DNA from: an uncultured Bacteroidota bacterium
Lineage (GTDB): Bacteria; Bacteroidota; Bacteroidia; B-17B0; Aurantibacillaceae
Direction: 5' to 3'
Length of the DNA: 7,341 bases
Assembly: GCA_903923915.1 (NCBI GenBank)
Contig: CAIXZI010000170.1
Coordinates: forward strand, 1-7,341
Position numbers and translations under genes: made by a program
Notes under the pieces: generated by a model
Databases searched by the model: none
What the model saw: the letters and a program-made list of their open reading frames with translations, nothing else
What the model was told of the DNA's origin: nothing
Shown here: positions 1-4,501 of the stretch, in pieces
Numbering within the stretch: position 1 is the first letter of the stretch
Layout of the letters: each line of letters starts with the position of its first letter

Positions 1-62
1 TTAATTTTAGGTAATTAACTTATACCAATTAATTAATAATTTCTCTTGTCTATACCCGCAAA

Positions 63-107
63 TTTGTCTTCGGAGCACTGAACCGCCACTTTTGCCAAAC
101 CGCTGTT
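63..107 (-). repeat. Partial repeat-like sequence downstream of the methyltransferase
   Basis: Read on the minus strand, the bases just after the methyltransferase stop contain TATAACAGCGGTTTGGC, followed closely by GTGGCGGTTCAGTGCTCCG. GCGGTT occurs twice, about 15 bases apart. The stretch is more GC-rich and more structured than the AT-rich DNA on either side. I have an unverified memory of similar strings recurring between genes in Bacteroidota. The matching other half, if it exists, is outside the window. No coding function or intrinsic terminator is visible here. Confidence 0.3.
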
Positions 108-115
108 ATATGAAG

Positions 116-1039
116 TTATTTTTTTAGAGTTTGTTTAATCGATAATGCAATTGCTTTTGCCAACAATGGCGGAACTGCATTTCCAATTTGCACCATTTGT
201 TTAGATTTTGTCCCTTTAAATATAAAATTGTCTGGAAATGATTGTAACCTTGCCATTTCTCTTACTGTTATAACTCTTGGCTCAATTGGATGAATATTTA
301 CACCACCATGATTTTCTTTAATTGTACAACTTGCCTCATTCCACGGACATTTTTTCCATGAATCCGAATATTTGTCATAAAGGCTTTTACCTTCGGGAAC
401 TTTTGCCAATCTTTCCTTCATATCATCATTGTGATTTGTTCTAACGTGATTAAACTTCGGATTGTCTTTTAGTTTTACCAAATCTCCAATTGCTTCTTTG
501 GTAGTTATGTATGAATCAGATTCTAAAAGTGGTGCTGGATGAAAATTCTTTTTTCCAATTCTGTTTGCAATAAAAATAATTCTTTCTCTTTTCTGCGGAA
601 CATAATAATCTGCAGAATTAAGAACAGTTACATTCACAACATAACCAAGTTTTCTAATGTCAGCTTTTATTTTGTCCTCAACTTTTCCTTTTAACATAGA
701 GCGTAATCCTTTTACATTTTCGGCAACAATAAATTCAGGTTGTAGTTCTTTGATAATTTCTAACATATCTTTGTACAAAGAATTTCTAGGGTCTTCAACA
801 ACTCTGTTGCCTGACATACTGAAACCCTGACACGGAAAACCACCGGAAAGAACCGTTAGGTTCTTTCCATTTAGTTTTTCTTTTACAGTGTTTATGAATT
901 TGTCTTTTATTTCTCTTTGGGTTATATCGCCTTCAATTAAAGGATGAGAAAAATTTTCTCTATAGGTCATTCCTGCTTCTTTGAACCAATCTAAGCCGCA
1001 AACTTGATTGAATCCAGCCATTTCAAAACCTTTAGCCAT
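116..1039 (-). CDS. DNA (cytosine-5) methyltransferase, 5' end lacking a usable start before motif I
   Basis: This is a type II modification enzyme that transfers a methyl group from S-adenosylmethionine to C5 of cytosine in a specific DNA site. Counting from the Met at 1039, the visible motifs are: motif IV GGFPCQGFS with catalytic Cys70; motif VI ENV at 107-109; motif VIII PQKRERI at 148-154; a target-recognition stretch at about 160-255; motif IX REMARLQSFPDNF at 260-272; and motif X QIGNAVPP at 284-291. The SAM-binding motif I, DLFCGAGG, is in the same frame just upstream (1040-1063), but no ATG, GTG or TTG precedes it before a TAA at 1088-1090. The annotated start therefore gives a protein without motif I, which should be inactive. 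The true gene probably began near 1080. It lies downstream of an HNH endonuclease gene and a hairpin element, so it is the modification half of a restriction-modification system. Family assignment is secure. Activity of this copy is doubtful unless the 5' end is a sequencing error. The target site cannot be read from the sequence. Confidence 0.93.
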   Translation of the reverse strand: MAKGFEMAGFNQVCGLDWFKEAGMTYRENFSHPLIEGDITQREIKDKFINTVKEKLNGKNLTVLSGGFPCQGFSMSGNRVVEDPRNSLYKDMLEIIKELQPEFIVAENVKGLRSMLKGKVEDKIKADIRKLGYVVNVTVLNSADYYVPQKRERIIFIANRIGKKNFHPAPLLESDSYITTKEAIGDLVKLKDNPKFNHVRTNHNDDMKERLAKVPEGKSLYDKYSDSWKKCPWNEASCTIKENHGGVNIHPIEPRVITVREMARLQSFPDNFIFKGTKSKQMVQIGNAVPPLLAKAIALSIKQTLKK

Positions 1040-1087
1040 TCCGCCTGCTCCACAAAATAAATCTGCGGAAGTAAATTCATTCGGGCG
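1040..1087 (-). other. In-frame 5' remnant of the methyltransferase encoding motif I
   Basis: Reading from the TAA at 1090-1088 into the methyltransferase frame gives RPNEFTSADLFCGAGG, directly continuous with the Met at 1039. DLFCGAGG is the classic motif I of C5 methyltransferases, so this is genuine coding sequence of the same gene. The only nearby ATG (1080-1078) is in another frame. Adding one T after ATGAATT would restore MNFTSADLFCGAGG. Alternatively the residue before NEFTS was the original Met and was replaced by the edge of the adjoining inverted-repeat element, whose GGGCGTTA end lies at 1083-1090. Confidence 0.8.
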
Positions 1088-1172
1088 TTACCACAAGGGT
1101 CGGGCTTTCCGTTTCAATCTTTTGTTTTTTAAAGAAAAAAACAAAAGGATCTCCACTGCAATCCCTAACGCA
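1083..1172. repeat. Inverted-repeat element with strong inner hairpin between HNH and methyltransferase genes
   Basis: Outer arms GCGTTA (1085-1090) and TAACGC (1166-1171) are complementary. Inside them a perfect 12-bp stem, CTTTTGTTTTTT (1119-1130) with AAAAAACAAAAG (1136-1147), closes a 5-base loop. The minus strand also carries two related half-motifs, GGGATTGCAGTGGAGATCC and GATTGAAACGGAAAGCCCG. The element starts 6 bases past the stop of the HNH gene and ends at the first codons of the methyltransferase, so it fills the whole gap between them. I recall similar elements between genes in Flavobacteriia and relatives, but I cannot check this and know of no proven function. It could act as an attenuator, as an mRNA-stabilising hairpin, or as a mobile repeat that landed here. 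Confidence 0.65.
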
Positions 1173-1178
1173 ACCCAA

Positions 1179-1904
1179 TTATTTAATAAAACAATTTTCG
1201 TTGTGATATTGAAGATATTCCTTGTGTTTAGTTTCAATATTTATCAATTTGATTTCAGGATTTACATTCAAAATTTTTAAATCATTTTCATTGAGATATT
1301 TAGAAATTCTAATTTTTCCTTTATCATCAAAATTAATATATCCTTTATCGAAAAGTTTATCATAATTTGGAAGAAGTAATAAGCCATTAAAAACATCTAA
1401 TCTTTCAAAATTATTACTTTCTCTCCAAGGTTTTATATGAGAAGCAACCAATAGATTTACTTTGTCTAATTTAGAAATAGAACAACCAGACCAATAATTT
1501 ATTAATTCATTTCTAAATTTACCTTGACCAATTCTTGAAAGTGTTAGATTTTGTTTTTCAGTAATTGGAATTTTCTTATCATCTTTAATTTCAGTTACTT
1601 TATCCTCAATCTCCAAGTAAATTTTCGTGCTAAAGTCTTCTTTGATATACTTCAAATATTTATTTAATGCAGATTTAAAGTTGCTAATATCTTTTTCTTT
1701 GGTATAAAAGTTCCTTTCATTTTTGGCTATAATTTCCATCTCAATTATTTTTGAAAATGTAAATTCAGATATTTTATCATCAATTAAATGATATTGCGAT
1801 AAAAATCTTAACCAAGAAATATAGTTCGTTCTTGTGTTTTTGGTTATGTTTTCAACTTCGGTTAAGAACTTGAAAAATTCGGGTTCAGAACTAATATAAT
1901 CCAT
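1179..1904 (-). CDS. HNH restriction endonuclease (HNH_2-like)
   Basis: This is a probable restriction nuclease that cuts DNA with an HNH (beta-beta-alpha-metal) active site. The C-terminal half, about residues 125-241, carries the hallmarks: RNELINYWSGCSIS around Cys141, LLVASHIKPW with the presumed catalytic His156, NGLLLLPNYDKLFD at 173-186 with Asn173 and the LFD signature, and a closing LQYHNENCF with His234. This layout fits stand-alone HNH restriction enzymes of the HNH_2 type. The N-terminal 90 residues (KNTRTNYISWLRFL, then SNFKSALNKYLKYI) are helical and resemble the SAM-like core-binding domain of tyrosine recombinases, so they may bind DNA. The start lies 4 bases after the stop of the 67-aa gene, with AAGAAG just upstream, so the genes are very likely translationally linked. 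The methyltransferase follows on the same strand, which supports a restriction role. Length and active-site residues look intact. Confidence 0.87.
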   Translation of the reverse strand: MDYISSEPEFFKFLTEVENITKNTRTNYISWLRFLSQYHLIDDKISEFTFSKIIEMEIIAKNERNFYTKEKDISNFKSALNKYLKYIKEDFSTKIYLEIEDKVTEIKDDKKIPITEKQNLTLSRIGQGKFRNELINYWSGCSISKLDKVNLLVASHIKPWRESNNFERLDVFNGLLLLPNYDKLFDKGYINFDDKGKIRISKYLNENDLKILNVNPEIKLINIETKHKEYLQYHNENCFIK

Positions 1905-1908
1905 AACA

Positions 1909-2112
1909 TTAATCTTCTTTAATATTAAAAATTTCGTTTAGCTTTTTATGAATAATATCTTGAAAAGCAAATTCGGTATCATCATTTGTATCTGTATTGT
2001 CTTCAATTAAATTTTCTTCAACGAAAGCATCAACTATATTCATAGCAATTTCTCTAACATCATCATTTGTTAGATTATGAGTAATTTTTATTCTTAAAAG
2101 CAGTTTTTCCAT
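1909..2112 (-). CDS. 67-aa acidic protein of unknown function in the R-M operon
   Basis: I do not recognise this protein. It has a basic-hydrophobic start (MEKLLLRIKIT), a probable helix at about 17-38 (NDDVREIAMNIVDAFVEENL), a very acidic centre (EDNTDTNDDTE), and a second helix (FAFQDIIHKKLNEIFNI). No helix-turn-helix typical of R-M controller (C) proteins is evident. It is 8 bases downstream of the 213-aa gene and 4 bases upstream of the HNH gene, so it is almost certainly co-transcribed and probably translated. The acidic middle would fit a small DNA-mimic, inhibitor or subunit role, but this is only inference from composition. Confidence 0.6.
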   Translation of the reverse strand: MEKLLLRIKITHNLTNDDVREIAMNIVDAFVEENLIEDNTDTNDDTEFAFQDIIHKKLNEIFNIKED

Positions 2113-2120
2113 AATATTTT

Positions 2121-2762
2121 TTAAGCAGCTTTAAATGTATGTAATTGTAATTCTAAAACCATTTTCCCTTTGTATTTTATTGTATTTGACTCAACCCATT
2201 CATTTGATGTTGGCCTAGTAAAAGTGAAATTTTTATAGTCAAATGTCAATTCAGGTAAATCATCTCTTTTTAGGATTTTGTAATTGAACGTTTTGCCTTC
2301 AATGTAAAACCAACAATTGAAATCACTAACTAATGCATAATCTACAATGATTGGTAACATTTCGTCAATATGATTTAAGCAAAATTCTTTGAAGTTATTT
2401 CTTGAAATTTCTTCTGTTGATAAATGCCCAAAGAAATGATTGAAAGTTTCATCTCCAGCTTGTCCAACAACTTTTGGGGCAAACATTTTACCGCTTCCTT
2501 GAAATGTTCTTACGGAGAAGGTTTCGTCATTTGACAAAAGAAAATTATGAGGACATTTTTTTATAAAAGGAGAAGTGAATTCTTTCGAATCAGACAAATA
2601 TTCAACAGGTCTTTTACCCCGAAATATTTTATTAATTATTTTAGAATTCAAAAAAATAGCCAGTAATTTTTTGTCAACTCTGTCTAAAGAAATATTATTC
2701 TTAAGTTTGTATTTAATACAAATTGCATATTGAAAAGTAATACCAAAGGTTTCATTATTCAT
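2121..2762 (-). CDS. Probable type II restriction endonuclease (213 aa)
   Basis: This is the first gene of the minus-strand R-M operon. The ATG at 2762 is preceded by AAGAGGA at a good spacing. No family can be named with certainty. Visible features are FGITFQYAIC at 6-15, NFLLSNDETFSVRT at 73-86, GKMFAPKVVGQAG at 91-103, and a C-terminal stretch with EWVESNTIKYKGK then LELQLH (188-208). From memory, several type II restriction enzymes share a DFLL..TLSVKT core and a late W-x-E-S-N-T-x-K-Y plus E-x-Q-x-H motif, and the position beside a C5 methyltransferase fits. If that alignment holds, the expected Asp is Asn73 and the expected Lys is Arg85, so the catalytic centre may be degenerate. There is no signal peptide or membrane segment. 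It is very probably a real gene; its function is a moderate-confidence inference. Confidence 0.6.
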   Translation of the reverse strand: MNNETFGITFQYAICIKYKLKNNISLDRVDKKLLAIFLNSKIINKIFRGKRPVEYLSDSKEFTSPFIKKCPHNFLLSNDETFSVRTFQGSGKMFAPKVVGQAGDETFNHFFGHLSTEEISRNNFKEFCLNHIDEMLPIIVDYALVSDFNCWFYIEGKTFNYKILKRDDLPELTFDYKNFTFTRPTSNEWVESNTIKYKGKMVLELQLHTFKAA

Positions 2763-2780
2763 TCGTCCTCTTATTTATTT

Positions 2781-2788
2781 CAAAAATA
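2781..2788 (-). promoter_or_regulatory. Candidate -7 promoter box for the R-M operon
   Basis: Minus-strand TATTTTTG fits the Bacteroidota -7 consensus TAnnTTTG. It lies 18 bases before the ATG of the 213-aa gene, which leaves a short leader containing AAGAGGA. The only TTTG upstream (2804-2801) is closer than the usual spacing to a -33 box, so this call rests on one element and its position. Confidence 0.4.
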
Positions 2789-2929
2789 CAATTTTCATCG
2801 CAAACTCTGGTGTCTTGAATAATTTCATATGACTACCCGCTTTATACAATCATACAAATAATTACATAGCCAAGCCTTACACAAACATAAACAAAAAACA
2901 CGCAGAATTTTTTGTTTCAAAATCATTTT

Positions 2930-2958
2930 ACAGCTGTAAAAAGGCCTTTTTTAGCTGT
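2930..2958. repeat. 29-bp near-perfect palindrome
   Basis: ACAGCT (2930-2935) and AGCTGT (2953-2958) flank the perfect palindrome AAAAAGGCCTTTTT (2938-2951). An overlapping perfect 16-bp palindrome, TTTTACAGCTGTAAAA, spans 2926-2941. The stem followed by T-runs could form a bidirectional terminator or a cruciform, or the sites could be operators. No convergent genes end here, which makes a terminator role less likely. It merges into the first 21-bp array. Confidence 0.6.
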
Positions 2959-2966
2959 TTTTAAAA

Positions 2967-3050
2967 ACCGTTTAATTGTTAAAAGCAACCGCTTGTTTTA
3001 AAAACACTACCATTAAAAAAGTTTTTACTACCGTTTAAAAAATACAAGTT
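2967..3050. repeat. First 21-bp-period array (four units)
   Basis: Units start at 2967, 2988, 3009 and 3030. Each begins ACC, three of the four ACCG, and continues with an AT-rich core of T-runs followed by A-runs, for example ACCGTTTAATTGTT then AAAAGCA. The spacing between anchors is exactly 21 bases three times. The same phase can be followed weakly leftward at 2946, 2925 and 2904 through shared TGTT or TGTA and AAAA positions. Each of the six reading frames that I read contains stops, so this array is not coding. It could be a row of phased protein-binding sites or curved DNA. Confidence 0.6.
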
Positions 3051-3200
3051 TTTGCCCATTGCTTTTGCGCCAAGCCCGCCGTAACTTTAATATAACGCAA
3101 CCAAGCCGGGCTACAGCCCCGCAAAGGCAGGCAGCACACAACGTTCTTTGTAAACAAAACAAGCTTAGGTAAAAACAAAGTTTGCTAAGGCTACAACTAT

Positions 3201-3305
3201 TTTAAGGAACCTTAGCGTGAGTTTAAGGCGCCTTAAAATGATTGAAAGGTTACTTAAGCCGACTTTAAGGCGACTTAAAATAAATGAAACGAAACTTAAA
3301 TAAAT
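3201..3305. repeat. Second 21-bp-period array (five units) upstream of the 261-aa gene
   Basis: Units begin at 3201, 3222, 3243, 3264 and 3285. Aligned by eye, positions 1, 4, 5, 7, 11-14 and 20 are identical in all five, giving a consensus close to TTTAAGGnnaCTTAAaatgA. Units 1 and 2 contain inverted repeats (AAGGAACCTT; TTTAAGGC-GCCTTAAA is a perfect 16-bp palindrome). The array ends 25 bases before the ATG at 3331. A row of dyad-like sites at two-turn spacing, directly before a start codon, suggests a multi-site operator or activator region. One frame is open through all five units, so a decayed coding heptad repeat is the main alternative. Confidence 0.75.
3238..3303 (+). other. Short open frame (21 codons) inside the array, possible leader peptide
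   Basis: An ATG at 3238 opens a frame that ends with TAA at 3301-3303. It reads MIERLLKPTLRRLK and then INETKLK, a strongly basic peptide with leucines and arginines recurring every seven residues because of the 21-bp repeat. The frame is open further upstream to a TAG at 3166-3168. It ends 27 bases before the ATG of the 261-aa gene. No ribosome-binding site is evident, and an open frame is easy to obtain by chance in a 21-bp repeat, so expression is doubtful. Confidence 0.25.
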
Positions 3306-3330
3306 ATTAACCAATTAAAAACAATTAAAA

Positions 3331-4116
3331 ATGGCAACAAAAACAATGGGGAGAATTCCCAACAAGGCGTCGGCGTTTGCAGTATACATGCAAAACACCG
3401 ACAATTTACAACTATCGGCAGGTATACCTACCACAACTAAAAAATGGCAAAACTGGGGCTGGACAGCCGCCCAAAGCGCCCAGTGGACAAGCTTTGGAAC
3501 GCAAAGCGATGCCCTCTATCCGCAATATGCAGATGAGAACCACAACAACACCAGTATTACAGACCAAATGAACATACTGATAAAAAGCACCAAAAAGTAT
3601 GATAACGATGTACTGGTTGGTTTTCATTTGCTAGATAAAGTGGCGCTGGGCGGCACCATTAACGATTGCGAAACGTTTAGGGTAAAACGCAACTCGCCTT
3701 TGGCAGGTGTTAGTCACCAGGGTGCTGCCACCGCGCGCAGTGTGGGCGGTATTGCGTTAGGTACCGGTGCCAGTGCTGGCAAACCTGTGTTGGTTATAAA
3801 AAAGTATGATGTGGGCGAGCATCGTATAAGTGTTACCAACCCCGAAACACCTACCAGTTATGCCTTGCCAGATGGCATTAAGTTTGCCAAAGTGTATCGC
3901 TATATAGGCACTACAGCTCCAACAGGCATTAACCAGTATATGTTTGTAGGCAACGCCAAGCGCGGCAGTGTGCTAAGCAGCTTTGCCGATGCCGACCTAA
4001 GTGCCTTTGCCGCTAATGTATCGGTATATGCCTGGTATATTGCCCGCTATGAAAGCAACAAAGGTGTTTTGGGCGATGCCTGCGGCGCTATACACGCACA
4101 AATAGTGAGATCGTAA
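3331..4116 (+). CDS. Hypothetical protein, 261 aa, Bacteroidota-type with probable C-terminal beta domain
   Basis: I cannot name this protein. The start is the ATG after tandem CAATTAAAAA, with no Shine-Dalgarno, as is normal for Bacteroidota. There is no signal peptide and no membrane segment. The N-terminal third has NWGWTAAQSAQWTSF at 41-55 and LYPQYAD at 62-68. It continues into a helical ITDQMNILIKSTKKYDNDVLVGFHLLDKVA region (76-105), then ETFRVKR at 114-120. From about 150 the sequence alternates in beta-strand style (VLVIKKYDVGEHRISV, FAKVYRYIG) and ends VYAWYIARYESNKGVLG...AIHAQIV. From memory, this order resembles a group of uncharacterised Bacteroidota proteins with a fibronectin-like C-terminal half. 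The gene is visibly richer in G and C codons than its neighbours, stands alone, has an intrinsic terminator, and lies behind an elaborate 21-bp repeat array, which suggests tight regulation or transfer. It is a real gene; its function is unknown. Confidence 0.85.
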   Translation: MATKTMGRIPNKASAFAVYMQNTDNLQLSAGIPTTTKKWQNWGWTAAQSAQWTSFGTQSDALYPQYADENHNNTSITDQMNILIKSTKKYDNDVLVGFHLLDKVALGGTINDCETFRVKRNSPLAGVSHQGAATARSVGGIALGTGASAGKPVLVIKKYDVGEHRISVTNPETPTSYALPDGIKFAKVYRYIGTTAPTGINQYMFVGNAKRGSVLSSFADADLSAFAANVSVYAWYIARYESNKGVLGDACGAIHAQIVRS

Positions 4117-4163
4117 TTTTTTATCGCCCTCCTTTATTGGTGATTAAGGTTGGTGCTCATGAG

Positions 4164-4197
4164 GCAACCTGTTTGAGAAAGCAGGTTGCTTTTTTTT
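4164..4197 (+). terminator. Intrinsic terminator after the 261-aa gene
   Basis: A perfect 8-bp stem, GCAACCTG (4164-4171) with CAGGTTGC (4182-4189), is followed at once by eight T residues (4190-4197). The 10-base loop TTTGAGAAAG can extend the stem by T-A pairs. It lies 48 bases past the stop codon and fits a rho-independent terminator on the plus strand. Confidence 0.9.
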
Positions 4198-4198
4198 G

Positions 4199-4264
4199 TT
4201 TAAAACTTAAGCAGTCCCATGTTCGCTTTACACGTAAGGATACTAATTAAAATCAAGTTTTAAA
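4199..4264. repeat. Perfect 10-bp inverted repeat, 46-base spacer
   Basis: TTTAAAACTT (4199-4208) is matched by AAGTTTTAAA (4255-4264). The arms bracket an AT-rich segment without an open frame of note. It overlaps the end of the terminator T-run on the left and touches the GC-rich element on the right. It may simply reflect AT-rich composition. Confidence 0.35.
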
Positions 4265-4405
4265 TATGTCAGCGGGTTGCCCGAAAGTCCGCGGAGCAGT
4301 TTGGCCTTGTGCGCAGGAGATCGGAACTTTCTTGACACAGCCGCGCAGCCTGGCTCAAATATGCGTTTAGCATATTTGCCCTTCTTTTTGGTCAAGCAAA
4401 AAGAA
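4265..4405. other. GC-rich structured intergenic element, no gene seen
   Basis: This stretch is clearly richer in G and C than the flanks and full of complementarity. GAAAGT-CCG (4283-4291) faces CGGAACTTTC (4322-4331). CAAATATGC (4356-4364) pairs perfectly with GCATATTTG (4370-4378) over a 5-base loop. TTCTTTTTG (4382-4390) pairs perfectly with CAAAAAGAA (4397-4405) over a 6-base loop. Translation in all frames gives only short pieces. I have an unverified impression that similar GC-rich strings ending in a TTTTTGG...CAAAAA hairpin occur between genes in other Bacteroidota, so a dispersed repeat is likelier than a dedicated RNA gene. Nothing supports a specific RNA family. Confidence 0.5.
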
Positions 4406-4462
4406 CAACCATAAATATGCTTGTATAGCCAAAACTACAAACCAAATCTTTCTACATTTTAG

Positions 4463-4470
4463 TATATTTG
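4463..4470 (+). promoter_or_regulatory. paaZ: Candidate -7 promoter box for paaZ
   Basis: TATATTTG matches the Bacteroidota -7 consensus TAnnTTTG exactly and lies 31 bases before the paaZ ATG. This would give a leader of about 25 bases. No convincing -33 TTG box at the expected spacing was found, so this is a one-element call supported by position. Confidence 0.5.
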
Positions 4471-4501
4471 GCTAATTGATTTTTTAATCTCATAAACGTA
4501 C

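Larger units (their letters stand above)
2763..3330. other. Divergent intergenic region, 568 bases, rich in repeats
   Basis: No gene longer than a short leader peptide is visible on either strand. It separates the minus-strand R-M operon from the plus-strand 261-aa gene, so it must carry promoters for both. From left to right it holds a weak promoter box for the R-M operon, an AT-rich palindrome at 2930-2958, a first 21-bp-period array at 2967-3050, a GC-richer spacer at about 3051-3160, and a second 21-bp-period array at 3201-3305. The spacer contains AGCCCG (3074-3079) facing CGGGCT (3106-3111), and GGGC-TACA-GCCC. Two further units, GCTTAGG at 3163 and GCTAAGG at 3184, are also exactly 21 bases apart. 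CAATTAAAAA occurs twice in tandem (3312-3331), running into the ATG. Confidence 0.75.

Noticed and set aside
1083..1172. Integron attC site between the HNH and methyltransferase genes
   Set aside because: attC sites have AAC near the 5' end and GTT near the 3' end on the folded strand. Here the arms read GTTA...TAAC on both strands, the opposite topology, and no integrase is visible.
1008..1280. 90-aa plus-strand open frame
   Set aside because: It overlaps the methyltransferase 5' end, the hairpin element and the HNH gene 3' end on the other strand. It shows no recognisable domain and runs through the A/T-run hairpin.
2904..3305. CRISPR array
   Set aside because: The repeats are contiguous 21-bp degenerate units without unique spacers, and no cas genes are present.
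2967..3305. Plasmid or phage replication iterons
   Set aside because: The 21-bp spacing would suit iterons, but no replication initiator gene is in the window. The flanking genes look chromosomal, so this was not called.
3377..3627. 64-aa plus-strand and 71-aa minus-strand frames inside the 261-aa gene
   Set aside because: They are out-of-frame or opposite-strand shadows with no domain or own signals. The 261-aa frame has the protein-like composition and the terminator.
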